64,000 nt of DNA from the NCBI RefSeq assembly GCF_900110275.1, contig NZ_FODC01000008.1, forward strand, positions 248,001 through 312,000, given 5' to 3'. The translations under genes and the position numbers were made by a program. The notes under the pieces were generated by a model, which had not been told where the DNA came from, searched no databases, and was given only the letters and a program-made list of their open reading frames with translations. The DNA comes from Duganella sp. CF517. Lineage in GTDB: Bacteria > Pseudomonadota > Gammaproteobacteria > Burkholderiales > Burkholderiaceae_D. How positions within the stretch are numbered: the stretch's first letter is position 1; the number at the start of each line of letters is the position of its first letter. Below, piece by piece: positions 55,293-64,000 of the stretch.

Positions 55293-58200
55293 GCGGTCTC
55301 CGCGGGTTTTTCGGTTTCGGTGGGGAAGGGCGCCAGATAGCCGATGCCGACCATCAGCGCGCCAACGCCGAGGAAGGAGACGATGCGCTCGACGCCGCCG
55401 ATGTTGGACAGGTCCACCAGGAACAGTTTGCCCACCACCAGCGCCAGCAGCACCGCGCCGCCGATCCAGACGCTGCGCACGGCACGCGTGGCCGCATGGC
55501 GCATCAGCAGCAGCGCGGTCACGCTCCACACCAGCGACAGCATCGCCTGCACGAACTGCGAAGCGAACATGCTGTCGAAGGTGTACGGCACGTCCAGGTA
55601 ATGCGACACGGTGCGCAGCAACGCCAGATTGAACCACGCATAGCCGAACAGCGCGATCGCCAGCGGCGCCGGCGCGATCCAGCCGGCCGGCCAGGCGCGC
55701 GCGGCGGCCGGCGTGGCCGACGGCGTTTGCAGGCGCAGGCAGGCGATCAACAGCACGATCGCGAAGCAAGTGCTCAGGTCGAGCGGGTTGAGCAGCGGCA
55801 GATACGGCAGCGGCGACATCCCGCCGTCCTGCGTGAAGTTCCACGCGCCCACCAGCAAGGCCAGCCAGATGCAGGCCAGCGGAACCAGGCAGCGCCGGTA
55901 CCAGCGCGGGATCGGCCGCACCGGCCAGCCGTCGGCGCGGACGCGCTGCATCATCCAGCCGGTGGCCGCCATCATCAGCCATGATGGAATGAACCTGGCC
56001 CAGCTGGCGCCGGTGTCCCAGTCGCCGACGTCGGCGTCGGCCACGGTGCCGGCCATCCAGCCGGCGATCCAATCGGAGGCCACCGGCCAGATCATCAGCC
56101 ACGGGCCGGCGCTGCGCACCGTGTGCGCGGCATGCAGCCACCCGGCGGCGATGCGCCAGCCCCTGCGCGGCCAGACGGCCAGCAGCCATTCGCCAGCCAG
56201 CCACAGCGCGGCGAAGGCGATCCACGCATTGGCGCCCGGCAGGCGGGAGTCGCCGTACAGCGCCACCAGGGTCAGCAGCGTCGTCAGCGCCAGCGCCGGC
56301 CAGACCGGCACGCTGAACCAGCGCAGCGCCGGCCAGCGCAGGCCGCGCGCCAGCGCCACCGCGACGGCCGCGGTGGCCGCCAGCAGCAGGGCGTAGCTGG
56401 CCAGCACGCGGCCGAATTCCGAGCCATTGTCGCCGGGAACCACGGCTTCGTAGATCGGTTCGAGCCAGAACGCCAGGTCCGGCGCGGCGATGCCGAACCA
56501 CCACAGCGCCGCCCACACCAGCATCAGCCGGTACACGGTGAAGACCCGCGTGCCACGCCCGGCTTGTTGCCGCATGAGCGCCCAACTGCTGAACAAGGCG
56601 CCGGCGAAAATCATCAATGAACCGAGCAGTGGCCGCTCGAGCAGGTTCGCGTCGAGCTGGTCGTCCCAGCGGCCCAGCGATACCGCCAGCAGCGTGGCGC
56701 CGGCGACCGCCTGCACCGCCAGCGCGATGGCGGCGGCCAGCGGCCACGCCATCTTGCGCGCGATCGCGTACAGGCCGGCGGCGGCCAGCAGCGCGCTGGC
56801 GACCAGCAGGGTGCCCTGGCGGTGCCCGTCCACGCGCAGGAAGATCTCGGTCCACGCCCCGGCCACCAGCCACACCGTGGCCCCCGCCAGGAACACGCCG
56901 GCCAGCAGGTTGAAGCCGCGCGTGCGCTCCTGTGCGCGGAAGCGCGTGGCCATCATGAAGCCGGTCAGGGCCAGCAGGACGAAGCCGAGCCACAGGTTCG
57001 AATCGGCGGCGCGCTCGCTCGACAGGCCGCTGGCGGTGCCGACGAACGACAGCCACGCGCCGAACTGCACCAGCAGGCCGAAGATCCAGGCCAGCTTTTG
57101 CTTCTGGCGCAGGCCGATCCAGACGATGCCGGCGCCTTCCAGCGCCCAGGCGGCCGAGGTCCAGCGGCCGTCGAGCGCGAACGGTATCGCCAGCGTGCCG
57201 AAGACGACGCCGAGCGCGAGGAAGGCGTCGCCCAGCAGCGCGTACTGGTCGCGCCGGCGCAGCGCGGTCGCCAGGCCGATGTAGAACAGGCCGAGCGCCA
57301 GCGCCGAATAGGCGACGCCGAACTCGATGCCGCGCACGATGGTGAATTGCAGGCCGAAGCCGAGCATCGGCGTGCCGAACACCAAGGTGCCGTCGACGTA
57401 GTTCTTCAGCTTGACGGACTGCCGGCGCGCGTAGGCCAGCGGGATCGAAACATAAAACACGAAGAACAGCAGCAGGAACAACTGCACCGACAGGTAGTTT
57501 TCCGGCACGTAGCGCTGTGCGCCCCAGGCGGTGGCGATGCTGAAGGTGAAGGCGAAGCCCAGCAGATTGAGCGGACGCCACGAGCGCAGCAGCGCCAGGC
57601 CCAGCACGCCGGCGTTGAGCAGCGCGTAATACGAGAACAGCCCGATGTGGCTGCCGCCGCCGCTGGAGGCGAGGATCGGCGCGGCGAAGCCGCCGGCGAT
57701 GCCGAAGATCGCCAGCCACATGGCGTTTTGCAGCACCGCCAGCACGCAGGTGAAGACGGTCAGCACCAGCAGCAGCGCGAACGCCAGCGCGCTTGGTATC
57801 AGTTGGTACAGGCGGAAGGCGCCGAAGGTGACCAGCATCAGCACGGCCACCGCCGCGCCTTGCACGGGCAGGCTGATCGCGGGACGGCGCAGGCGGATGC
57901 GCCAGGCCCAGGCCAGCAGCGCCAGGTCGGCCAGCACGATGCCGGCCAGGCGCAATTCGATCGGCACGGTGACGCGGGCGGCGGTGTATTTCAGCAGGAA
58001 GCTGACGCCGATGAACAGGATCAACAGGCCGAGCTTGGCCACCAGATTGCCGCCGAACAGCCAGGCCTTGGCGGCCACCAGCCATTGGGGCGGCGGCCGT
58101 GGCGCGCGCGGCGGCGGCGTCTCGGTCGTCTCCGGCGTTGAATCGAGCCGCAGTTTGGGCAGTGGTTTGGGGTCCGACGGCATCTCCGGCTGTGGCTGCG

Positions 58201-58501
58201 GCGGCGCTGCGACAGCGGCGGGACTGTCGGGCAGGAGCCAGTCGGCTTCGACCAGTTCGAACGGATTGGCCGGCGTCAGCGGCTTGATCGCCGGTGCCGG
58301 CCGGTCCGCCATTACCGGTTCGAACGGCTGGAGCGGCGCGTCGGCGTGCTCGGGCTGCGATGCCGGCGACACCGGCGTCCGCAGCATGGCGAGCTTTTCC
58401 TCCAGATCGGCGATCAGCTTGCGGGCGTGACGGGCCTCACCCCGCGCCCGCCACGCGATGTTGAACGTGACGATGCCGAAAATGAGCAGCAGTATTTCCA
58501 T
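55289..58501 (-). CDS. DUF2339 family polytopic membrane protein
   Basis: 1070 residues with about 25-30 predicted membrane segments. The N-terminus is a membrane segment followed by a coiled coil (RARGEARHARKLIADLEEKLAML), a Pro-rich cytoplasmic stretch to about residue 135, and then hydrophobic helices throughout. The ATG at 58501 has AGGT upstream and gives MEILLLIFGIVTF; a longer frame to 58528 is possible. Proteins of this family are found next to DUF3999 proteins, as here. No enzymatic motif is visible. It may be a transporter-like scaffold; this remains a guess. Confidence 0.86.
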   Translation of the reverse strand: MEILLLIFGIVTFNIAWRARGEARHARKLIADLEEKLAMLRTPVSPASQPEHADAPLQPFEPVMADRPAPAIKPLTPANPFELVEADWLLPDSPAAVAAPPQPQPEMPSDPKPLPKLRLDSTPETTETPPPRAPRPPPQWLVAAKAWLFGGNLVAKLGLLILFIGVSFLLKYTAARVTVPIELRLAGIVLADLALLAWAWRIRLRRPAISLPVQGAAVAVLMLVTFGAFRLYQLIPSALAFALLLVLTVFTCVLAVLQNAMWLAIFGIAGGFAAPILASSGGGSHIGLFSYYALLNAGVLGLALLRSWRPLNLLGFAFTFSIATAWGAQRYVPENYLSVQLFLLLFFVFYVSIPLAYARRQSVKLKNYVDGTLVFGTPMLGFGLQFTIVRGIEFGVAYSALALGLFYIGLATALRRRDQYALLGDAFLALGVVFGTLAIPFALDGRWTSAAWALEGAGIVWIGLRQKQKLAWIFGLLVQFGAWLSFVGTASGLSSERAADSNLWLGFVLLALTGFMMATRFRAQERTRGFNLLAGVFLAGATVWLVAGAWTEIFLRVDGHRQGTLLVASALLAAAGLYAIARKMAWPLAAAIALAVQAVAGATLLAVSLGRWDDQLDANLLERPLLGSLMIFAGALFSSWALMRQQAGRGTRVFTVYRLMLVWAALWWFGIAAPDLAFWLEPIYEAVVPGDNGSEFGRVLASYALLLAATAAVAVALARGLRWPALRWFSVPVWPALALTTLLTLVALYGDSRLPGANAWIAFAALWLAGEWLLAVWPRRGWRIAAGWLHAAHTVRSAGPWLMIWPVASDWIAGWMAGTVADADVGDWDTGASWARFIPSWLMMAATGWMMQRVRADGWPVRPIPRWYRRCLVPLACIWLALLVGAWNFTQDGGMSPLPYLPLLNPLDLSTCFAIVLLIACLRLQTPSATPAAARAWPAGWIAPAPLAIALFGYAWFNLALLRTVSHYLDVPYTFDSMFASQFVQAMLSLVWSVTALLLMRHAATRAVRSVWIGGAVLLALVVGKLFLVDLSNIGGVERIVSFLGVGALMVGIGYLAPFPTETEKPAETA

Positions 58502-58587
58502 AAAAACCTCGCTGAAGTAAGCCCGCAAGGTATCACAACTGCAAGGTTGCCTCCAGGATAATTATCAAAGCGGCTCTTAAGCGGCTC

Positions 58588-60423
58588 TTACTTGCTTGCG
58601 GCGATCCACTTGTCGACGCGCGCCTCCAGGATCGGCAACGGCAGGGTGCCGTCGCCGATCACCACCTGATGGAATTTCTGGTAGCTGAACCTGTCGCCCA
58701 GCGCCGCCTGCGCCCGCGCCCGCAGTTCCAGGATTTTCAGCGAGCCGATCTTGTAGCTCAGCGCCTGCGCCGGCCACACCATGTAGCGCTCGATCTGGTT
58801 TTTCGCGCGCGCCTCGCTCCAGCCCAAGGTCTCGGCCAGGTAGGCGATCGCCTGCTCGCGGCTCCAGCCCTTGGCGTGCATGCCGGTGTCGACCACCAGG
58901 CGCGCCGCGCGCAGCAGCTCGGCGTTCAGATGGCCGTAGTAGGCGACCGGATCGTCGTACAGGCCCAACTCGCGGCCCAGCGTTTCCGAATACAGGGCCC
59001 AGCCCTCGGTGTAGGCCGCGCTGTTGGGATTCTCGGTGCTGAACTTGCGGAAGTCCGGCAGGTCCAACTCTTTCAGCAGCGCGCCGTGCAGGTGGTGGCC
59101 CGGCACGCCCTCGTGCAGGAACAGGCTGACCATGTCGACCCGGCTGTACTGCTTGGGATCGTTGACGACCGGCCAGAACACGCCCGGATGCGAACCGTCC
59201 GCCGCCGGCGGCGTGTAGTGGTCGGAGGCGGTCGCGCGCGTGAGCTCCGGTTCCAGGTGCAATTCCATCTTCCCTTTCGGAATCAGGCTGAAGTAGGTCG
59301 GCAGCTTGGCCTGCACCGTCGCGTAGAGCGTGCGGTAGGCGTCCAGCACCTGCTCGTCGGTGGTGAAGATCTTGAACTTCTGCTGCCCGGCCATCCATTG
59401 CGGCAGCTGTTTTTCCGGGCCGTCGTAGCCCAGCTTCGGTCCCAGCGCCGTCAGTTGTTGCTGGATGCGCGCCACTTCCTTCAAGCCCAGCGCGTGCACC
59501 GCGTCCGGCGTCAGCGGCAGGTTGGTGCTGTCCTTGATGCGGGCCGCGTACCAGGCGGCGCCGTTCGGCAGCGCGCTCCAGCCGGTGCTGGCGCGGCTGG
59601 CGGGCAGGTATTCGTTTTGCAGGAAATCCACCAGGCGCGTCAGCGCCGGCGCGATTTTGGTGTCGACGGTGTTCAGGTAGGCCGCCGCCAGCTTTTGCTT
59701 GTCGGCGGCGGAAAACTGCGCCGGCATGCGCGTGACGGGCGAATAGTAGACGCTGGTCTCCGGCGTGGCCGCGCGCAGGTTCTGGAACTGCGGCAGCATC
59801 GCCACCGTGATCGCCTTCGGCTGCACCACGCCGGCGCGGATGCCTTGCTTCATATTGGCGATGGCCTGGTCTATCCACGCGGGCAATTGCTTGAGCCGGC
59901 CCAGGTAGGCTTGATACTGGGCGACCGTGCCCAGCGGCTGCGAACCGGTGCCGTCGGCGTAGTTGGCCAGCGTGCTGGGCACGTTGTCGAACTGGTTGAG
60001 CGGCAGCAGATGTTCCGGGAAGGACTCCAGCTGCATCGCGTTATTGAGTTCGTAGGACAGCAGGTCGTAGGTCAGCTGGTCCGGCTCGCCGAGCTGGTCG
60101 CGCCGCACGGTCATCAACTGCTTCTGCATCTGCCGGTATTGCGTGAACTGGGCGGCGCGCACGGCGGGGGAAATGGCCAGGCCGATCTGATCGTTGTAGC
60201 GGCTGTCGCCGTTGGCGGTGGCGAACAGCAGCGGATCGAACTTGCAGCGCGCCGCGTGGAACGCCGCCGCCAGTTTCGCCAGTTGTTTTTGGGCCTGGCT
60301 GGCATGGGCGGCGGACGCCTGCGCGGCCTGGACCGGCAACATGCCGGTGCCGGCGAAAAGCAGGGTGGTGATCAGTACGGAAGTCCGCAGCGAGGCGCGA
60401 CAGCGGGTATGGGGCATCGACAT
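58588..60423 (-). CDS. DUF885 family putative zinc metalloprotease, exported
   Basis: 611 residues with a signal peptide (about residues 1-33). The C-terminal half holds HEGVPGHH and, about 40 residues later, YTEGWALYSE, the signature pair of DUF885 proteins. The two histidines and the Glu of the second motif are plausible zinc ligands. The rest is largely helical, as in M3/M32-like peptidases. It is expected to work in the periplasm on peptides. It is a single gene, 87 bp after the DUF2339 start and on the same strand, so read-through into the DUF2339 gene is possible. Confidence 0.88.
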   Translation of the reverse strand: MSMPHTRCRASLRTSVLITTLLFAGTGMLPVQAAQASAAHASQAQKQLAKLAAAFHAARCKFDPLLFATANGDSRYNDQIGLAISPAVRAAQFTQYRQMQKQLMTVRRDQLGEPDQLTYDLLSYELNNAMQLESFPEHLLPLNQFDNVPSTLANYADGTGSQPLGTVAQYQAYLGRLKQLPAWIDQAIANMKQGIRAGVVQPKAITVAMLPQFQNLRAATPETSVYYSPVTRMPAQFSAADKQKLAAAYLNTVDTKIAPALTRLVDFLQNEYLPASRASTGWSALPNGAAWYAARIKDSTNLPLTPDAVHALGLKEVARIQQQLTALGPKLGYDGPEKQLPQWMAGQQKFKIFTTDEQVLDAYRTLYATVQAKLPTYFSLIPKGKMELHLEPELTRATASDHYTPPAADGSHPGVFWPVVNDPKQYSRVDMVSLFLHEGVPGHHLHGALLKELDLPDFRKFSTENPNSAAYTEGWALYSETLGRELGLYDDPVAYYGHLNAELLRAARLVVDTGMHAKGWSREQAIAYLAETLGWSEARAKNQIERYMVWPAQALSYKIGSLKILELRARAQAALGDRFSYQKFHQVVIGDGTLPLPILEARVDKWIAASK

Positions 60424-60535
60424 TTCCTGGTGAGCGGATAAGCCGCCCGGCGGGCGGCTTATCCAGACGTGGGCAATTGTTCGCCAGGAAGTCTAGCATT
60501 AAACAAGTGACCGGGACACTGCCCGGTCCGGACGA

Positions 60536-61183
60536 TCAGTTCGAACGCAGGCCGCCGTCGACCACGCGCACGTCGTCGCCCTGGTGCCACGACGGCTGCT
60601 CGGTCTGATGGAACTTGCGTACCGAACCATCGTTCATGCGCACCACGATGTCGTAGCTCTTGTTGGCCTTGACCCGGCCTTCGATCTGGTTGCCGGCAAC
60701 CGCGCCGCCGATGGCGCCGGCCACGGTGGCCAGTTTGCGGCCGTTGCCGCCGCCCACCTGGTTGCCCAGCAGGCCGCCGACCAGCGCGCCGCCGACCGCG
60801 CCGACGCCGCTGCCTTCGGCGCGGGTGTCGATTTCATTGACGGCTTCGACCACGCCGCAGTTGTTGCAGACCGCCGGCGCGCTCTTGACCGGGGTGTGCT
60901 TGACGACCGCAGGCTTGTCGCGCACGGCTTCGCGGACCGGCTCGCGTTCACGGACCGGCTCGCGGACTTGTTCACGCACCGGCTCGCGCACCTGGTCGCG
61001 GCCTGGCGCGGATTGTTCGACCAGCGGCTTGCCGTTGGGCGCCAGCGACGGGTCCTGGTTTTGCGAGTTCGACGAAGGCAGCCAGCCCATGATGGCGGCG
61101 ACGCCCACGCCACTCACCAGCACAACGGCGGCGGCGGCGGCCATGATCATCGGGTGCAGCTTGGCGTTGGATGTGTTATTCAT
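60536..61183 (-). CDS. Glycine-zipper 2TM domain envelope protein
   Basis: 215 residues from ATG 61183, which has AGGTAG before it. An N-terminal membrane segment (about residues 12-35) is followed by a charged linker with repeats of the type REPVREQVREPV, a CNNC pair (near residue 106), a glycine-zipper (GAVGGALVGGLLGNQVGG and VAGAIGGAVAGNQIEG), and a C-terminal domain similar to that after SlyB/Rickettsia 17-kDa repeats (YDIVVRMNDGSVRKFHQ). It probably associates with the envelope and multimerises through the zipper. Its exact function is unknown. Confidence 0.85.
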   Translation of the reverse strand: MNNTSNAKLHPMIMAAAAAVVLVSGVGVAAIMGWLPSSNSQNQDPSLAPNGKPLVEQSAPGRDQVREPVREQVREPVREREPVREAVRDKPAVVKHTPVKSAPAVCNNCGVVEAVNEIDTRAEGSGVGAVGGALVGGLLGNQVGGGNGRKLATVAGAIGGAVAGNQIEGRVKANKSYDIVVRMNDGSVRKFHQTEQPSWHQGDDVRVVDGGLRSN

Positions 61184-61460
61184 TTTTCTACCTTTTATGT
61201 GTGGAGTGGCTTGTGTGACTACAAGCAACTAACGCGCTGGAGCGCGGTTCGACCGACGCAGATTTCGTATCAAATGTAAGCAATTGTTCCTGGAATGCAT
61301 GAAGCGGCCGGCTTTGGCCCTGTTTTTTTGATGACTGGGGGCGGGGGAGGTACAATTGATTCTTGAACGCTTTAAATAGCAGGAATATTCAGAAAACGCC
61401 CGCGTCGGCCGTTTTTCACCAGCCGCTCGCCGGCAACATTTGATTATTAAAAGGTTTTCC

Positions 61461-62552
61461 ATGAGTCTCCAATGCGGCATCGTCGGCCTGCCCAACGTCG
61501 GCAAGTCCACCCTCTTCAACGCCCTGACCAAGGCCGGCATCCCGGCTGAAAACTATCCGTTCTGCACCATCGAACCCAACGTCGGCGTGGTCGAGGTGCC
61601 GGACCCGCGCATGGCCGCGCTGGCCGCCATCGTCAAGCCGGAACGCATGGTCAACGCCATCGTCGAATTCGTCGACATCGCCGGCCTGGTGGCCGGCGCG
61701 TCGCAGGGCGAGGGCCTGGGCAACCAGTTCCTGTCGCACATCCGCGAAACCGACGCCATCGTCAACGTCGTGCGCTGCTTCGAGGACGACAACGTGATCC
61801 ACGTGTCCGGCAAGGTCAGCCCGCTGGACGACATCGAAGTCATTCAAACCGAGCTGGCGCTGGCCGACCTGGGCACCGTGGAAAAAGCCATCCACCGCGA
61901 AAACAAGAAAGCCCGCTCCGGCGACAAGGACGCGGCCAAGCTGCTGGCCATCATGGAGCGCATCGTGCCGCACCTGAACGAAGCCAAGCCGGTGCGCGCC
62001 ATGGGCCTGGACGCCGACGAGATGGCCCTGATCAAGCCGCTGTGCCTGATCACCGCCAAGCCGGCCATGTATGTCGCCAACGTCTCCGACACCGGCTTCA
62101 CTAACAATCCGCTGCTCGACCAGCTGACCGCCTACGCGGCCACCCAGAACGCGCCGATCGTCGCCATCTGCGCCTCGATCGAAGCCGAGATCGCCGACCT
62201 GGAAGACGCCGACAAGACCGAGTTCCTGAACGACATGGGCATGGAAGAGCCGGGCCTGGACCGCCTGATCCGCGCCGCCTACAAGCTGCTCGGCCTGCAG
62301 ACCTACTTCACCGCCGGCGTCAAGGAAGTGCGCGCCTGGACCATCCACGTCGGCGACACCGCGCCGCAGGCGGCCGGCGTCATCCACACCGACTTCGAAC
62401 GCGGCTTCATCCGCGCGCAGACCATCGCCTACGACGATTTCATCCAGTACAAGGGCGAGGCCGGCGCCAAGGAGGTGGGCAAGATGCGCGCCGAGGGCAA
62501 GGAATACGTGGTCAAGGATGGCGACGTGCTGAACTTCCTGTTCAACGTTTGA
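61461..62552 (+). CDS. ychF: Redox-regulated ATPase YchF (OLA1 family)
   Basis: Obg-related P-loop protein that prefers ATP and binds ribosomes. 363 residues. The P-loop GLPNVGKST is at residues 9-17; the altered G4 motif of the family and the C-terminal TGS domain (VRAWTIHVGDTAPQAAGVIHTD) are present. The ATG at 61461 has AAGG upstream; a frame extension to 61440 lacks support. It is a single gene ended by a strong terminator, upstream of the RTX gene. Confidence 0.97.
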   Translation: MSLQCGIVGLPNVGKSTLFNALTKAGIPAENYPFCTIEPNVGVVEVPDPRMAALAAIVKPERMVNAIVEFVDIAGLVAGASQGEGLGNQFLSHIRETDAIVNVVRCFEDDNVIHVSGKVSPLDDIEVIQTELALADLGTVEKAIHRENKKARSGDKDAAKLLAIMERIVPHLNEAKPVRAMGLDADEMALIKPLCLITAKPAMYVANVSDTGFTNNPLLDQLTAYAATQNAPIVAICASIEAEIADLEDADKTEFLNDMGMEEPGLDRLIRAAYKLLGLQTYFTAGVKEVRAWTIHVGDTAPQAAGVIHTDFERGFIRAQTIAYDDFIQYKGEAGAKEVGKMRAEGKEYVVKDGDVLNFLFNV

Positions 62553-62569
62553 ACGATCTTTGAGCCTAT

Positions 62570-62601
62570 AAAAAATCCGCGATTGATCGCGGATTTTTTT
62601 T
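62570..62601 (+). terminator. Rho-independent terminator after ychF
   Basis: AAAAATCCGCGAT (62571-62583) is mirrored by ATCGCGGATTTTT (62586-62598), continuing into a T run to 62601. With A on one side and T on the other it could also work for the opposite strand. Confidence 0.93.
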
Positions 62602-62651
62602 GTAAGTTCCATTCTGATAAATGTATCAAAATGTGACAGCCTCATTGTCCT

Positions 62652-62683
62652 ATGGTAAGCTATTTAGTTACCAAAAATACCAT
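62652..62683 (+). promoter_or_regulatory. Overlapping inverted repeats upstream of the RTX gene
   Basis: ATGGTA (62652-62657) pairs with TACCAT (62678-62683), and GGTAA (62654-62658) with TTACC (62668-62672). The region 62602-62690 is AT-rich and holds GTGACA (near 62632) as a possible -35. A regulator site is plausible but not identified. Confidence 0.35.
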
Positions 62684-62694
62684 TGGACTTCCCT

Positions 62695-62763
62695 GTGAAA
62701 CAACAATCCCCCGCCCTTCAGCTTAACGCGATCGAACGCTTTCCGATGAAGGGGGTGGCATGA
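62695..62763 (+). CDS. Possible 22-codon leader peptide coupled to the RTX gene
   Basis: GTG at 62695 (GGA eight bases before) opens 22 codons (MKQQSPALQLNAIERFPMKG, then VA) ending in TGA at 62761-62763, which overlaps the ATG of the RTX gene as ATGA. The overlap suggests translational coupling. It is too short to tell from chance, so this is tentative. Confidence 0.3.
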   Translation: MKQQSPALQLNAIERFPMKGVA

Positions 62764-64000
62764 GTGTCATCAACGGCACGGGCGGCGATGACACATTGGC
62801 GGGTACCGAGCAGGATGACCAGCTGTTCGGCGGCGCGGGCAACGACATTCTGAACGATGCGGGCGGCAACGATCTGCTGGACGGCGGCGATGGTAACGAC
62901 GACCTGTATGGCGGTGCGGGACGCGATACGTTGTTGGGCGGCGCCGGCGACGATGGGCTGTCTGTCTACCTCGGCGTACAGCTGGCCGACGGCGGCGCCG
63001 GAAACGACGTTTTCTACAGCGGCATTGGGGGCGGCATCGTCACCGGCACCGCAACCTTGATCGGCGGCGAGGGCGACGACACCTTCCGCCTGCAATACCA
63101 CAACGGGTCCAATGGCGCTTCGACGGTGCAGGGCGGCGATGGCGCGGACGTTTTCGAGGTGGTGCTCGCTGATGGCAACGAGCGGCAATTGACTGTGAGC
63201 GGCGGCAACGGCGGGGATACCTACCGCATCTCGTCCGTCTATCACACGGCAAACTTTACGATCACCGATTTCGCCGCCGGCAGCGGGGCCGGGCAAGACC
63301 GGATCGACCTGAGCGCTTATCTGAACGACTACAGCTTCACGCCCAATGGCAATCCGTTTGCCGCCGCTTCCGGCTTTTTCAGGCTGGTGCAGAACGGCGC
63401 GGATGTCCAGTTGCAGTACGACCATGACGGCGCCGCTGGCCAGTACCATCAATGGCTGACCGTCGTCACCCTGTCGAATATCCGCGCCACCAGCCTGACG
63501 GAGGACAACTTTGTCCACCATATCGCGCCGGATGGCGCTGCGCTGCGCGGCGACGCGATCGCCGGCACCGATGGCAACGACAGCCTGACCGGCTGGATCG
63601 CCGATGACACCATCGACGGCGGGGCCGGCAACGACACCCTGGCCGGCAACTATGGGAACGACCTGCTCCGCGGAGGCGCGGACAATGACCGCCTGGGCGG
63701 CGACATCGGCAACGACACGCTCTTCGGCGGCGATGGCGCCGATACCCTTTACGGCGACGGCGACGATCAGCTCGACGGTGGCGCCGGCGACGACTTCCTG
63801 GTCAATTACCGTGGCAATGCCACCTTGGCGGGCGGCGAAGGCAATGACGCTTTCCTGCTGCAGGACGGCAACGCGACATGGACCGTGCTGGCCGACGGCG
63901 GCGCCGGCGACGACACGTTTACCTACAATGGCGACACGTCCGGCAGCCGTTTCACTGTGACCGGGGGCGCCGGCGTCGACACCTATGACGTGCATCAGAG
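62760..64000 (+). CDS. RTX-repeat calcium-binding protein, 3' truncated by window edge
   Basis: The frame is open from ATG 62760 to the window end (413 codons seen). Blocks of glycine- and aspartate-rich nonapeptides of the type GGxGxDxLx occur (GGAGNDIL, GGDGNDDLY, GGAGRDTLL, GGAGNDTLAG, GGDGADTLYG), separated by beta-rich segments, one of them resembling the spacer between RTX blocks in hemolysin-type proteins (FTITDFAAGSGAGQDRIDLSAYL). No Sec signal is seen, so type I secretion with a C-terminal signal outside the window is expected. AAGGGGG lies before the ATG. The role (surface layer, adhesin or enzyme) cannot be told from this part. Confidence 0.9.
   Translation, partial: MSVINGTGGDDTLAGTEQDDQLFGGAGNDILNDAGGNDLLDGGDGNDDLYGGAGRDTLLGGAGDDGLSVYLGVQLADGGAGNDVFYSGIGGGIVTGTATLIGGEGDDTFRLQYHNGSNGASTVQGGDGADVFEVVLADGNERQLTVSGGNGGDTYRISSVYHTANFTITDFAAGSGAGQDRIDLSAYLNDYSFTPNGNPFAAASGFFRLVQNGADVQLQYDHDGAAGQYHQWLTVVTLSNIRATSLTEDNFVHHIAPDGAALRGDAIAGTDGNDSLTGWIADDTIDGGAGNDTLAGNYGNDLLRGGADNDRLGGDIGNDTLFGGDGADTLYGDGDDQLDGGAGDDFLVNYRGNATLAGGEGNDAFLLQDGNATWTVLADGGAGDDTFTYNGDTSGSRFTVTGGAGVDTYDVHQ

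Noticed and set aside
53862..58085. Continuous minus-strand frame of 1407 codons
   Set aside because: Only the first 476 codons before 55292 (DUF3999) look like a protein. The upstream remainder is the Arg/Ala-rich shadow of the DUF2339 gene in another frame, without recognisable domains.
62760..64000. GGxGxD-coding DNA periodicity as a CRISPR-like or satellite array
   Set aside because: The repeats are degenerate 27-bp units that maintain one reading frame with the RTX nonapeptide pattern; they are protein repeats.

Overview
The window is about 64 kb of GC-rich chromosome from a betaproteobacterium, most likely the Massilia/Duganella/Janthinobacterium part of Oxalobacteraceae. This is inferred from gene content and order: pilMNOPQ followed by a fused aroK-aroB and dgt; mutY and mutM around a dynamin-like gene; TPR lipoprotein-lolB-ispE-tRNA-Gln-prs-rplY-pth; and engB-cytochrome c4-resB-ccsB. 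Most of it is core genome. No prophage, integrase, rRNA operon, CRISPR array or intact insertion sequence was seen.

Layout. 1-9707 is an export locus: a truncated ABC ATPase, a very large ABC permease fused to an M1-type metallopeptidase, then a MacB-like unit (ATPase, double-length adaptor, lipoprotein adaptor, FtsX-type permease). 9714-9806 is a large palindromic element. 9823-11113 is a TetR regulator with a small membrane protein gene; matching 18-bp operators lie over both promoters. 11231-18979 holds hemB, engB, cytochrome c4, the System II cytochrome c maturation genes resB and ccsB, and the methionine sulfoxide repair pair msrPQ, which is preceded by three 11-bp direct repeats. 19043-19883 is a decayed Rpn-type nuclease gene.

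19939-24590 is a xylan/arabinan-type island (GH43, GH39, membrane-bound AraC regulator) with a LacI-type operator and tandem 57-bp repeats related to the palindrome at 9714. 24698-31113 has lysA, lptM, cyaY, a cell-surface acyltransferase and mrcA. 31441-41783 has the type IV pilus assembly operon pilMNOPQ, an Ig-repeat lipoprotein, the aroKB fusion and dgt. 42232-46181 is mutY, dynamin-like gene, mutM. 46345-52416 is the TPR lipoprotein, lolB, ispE, tRNA-Gln(UUG), prs, rplY, pth. 52476-61183 carries an M20 amidohydrolase, a DUF2339/DUF3999 pair, a DUF885 metalloprotease and a glycine-zipper protein. 61461-64000 has ychF and the start of an RTX protein that runs off the window.

The items most worth a second look are the permease-peptidase/three-adaptor export locus, the TetR pair with operators placed in the promoters, two promoters that predict leaderless mRNAs (4545 and 11078), the dispersed palindrome/tandem-repeat family, the 11-bp repeats before msrP, and the 22-codon reading frame coupled to the RTX gene. 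All assignments come from reading the sequence and recalled family knowledge; no database search was run.
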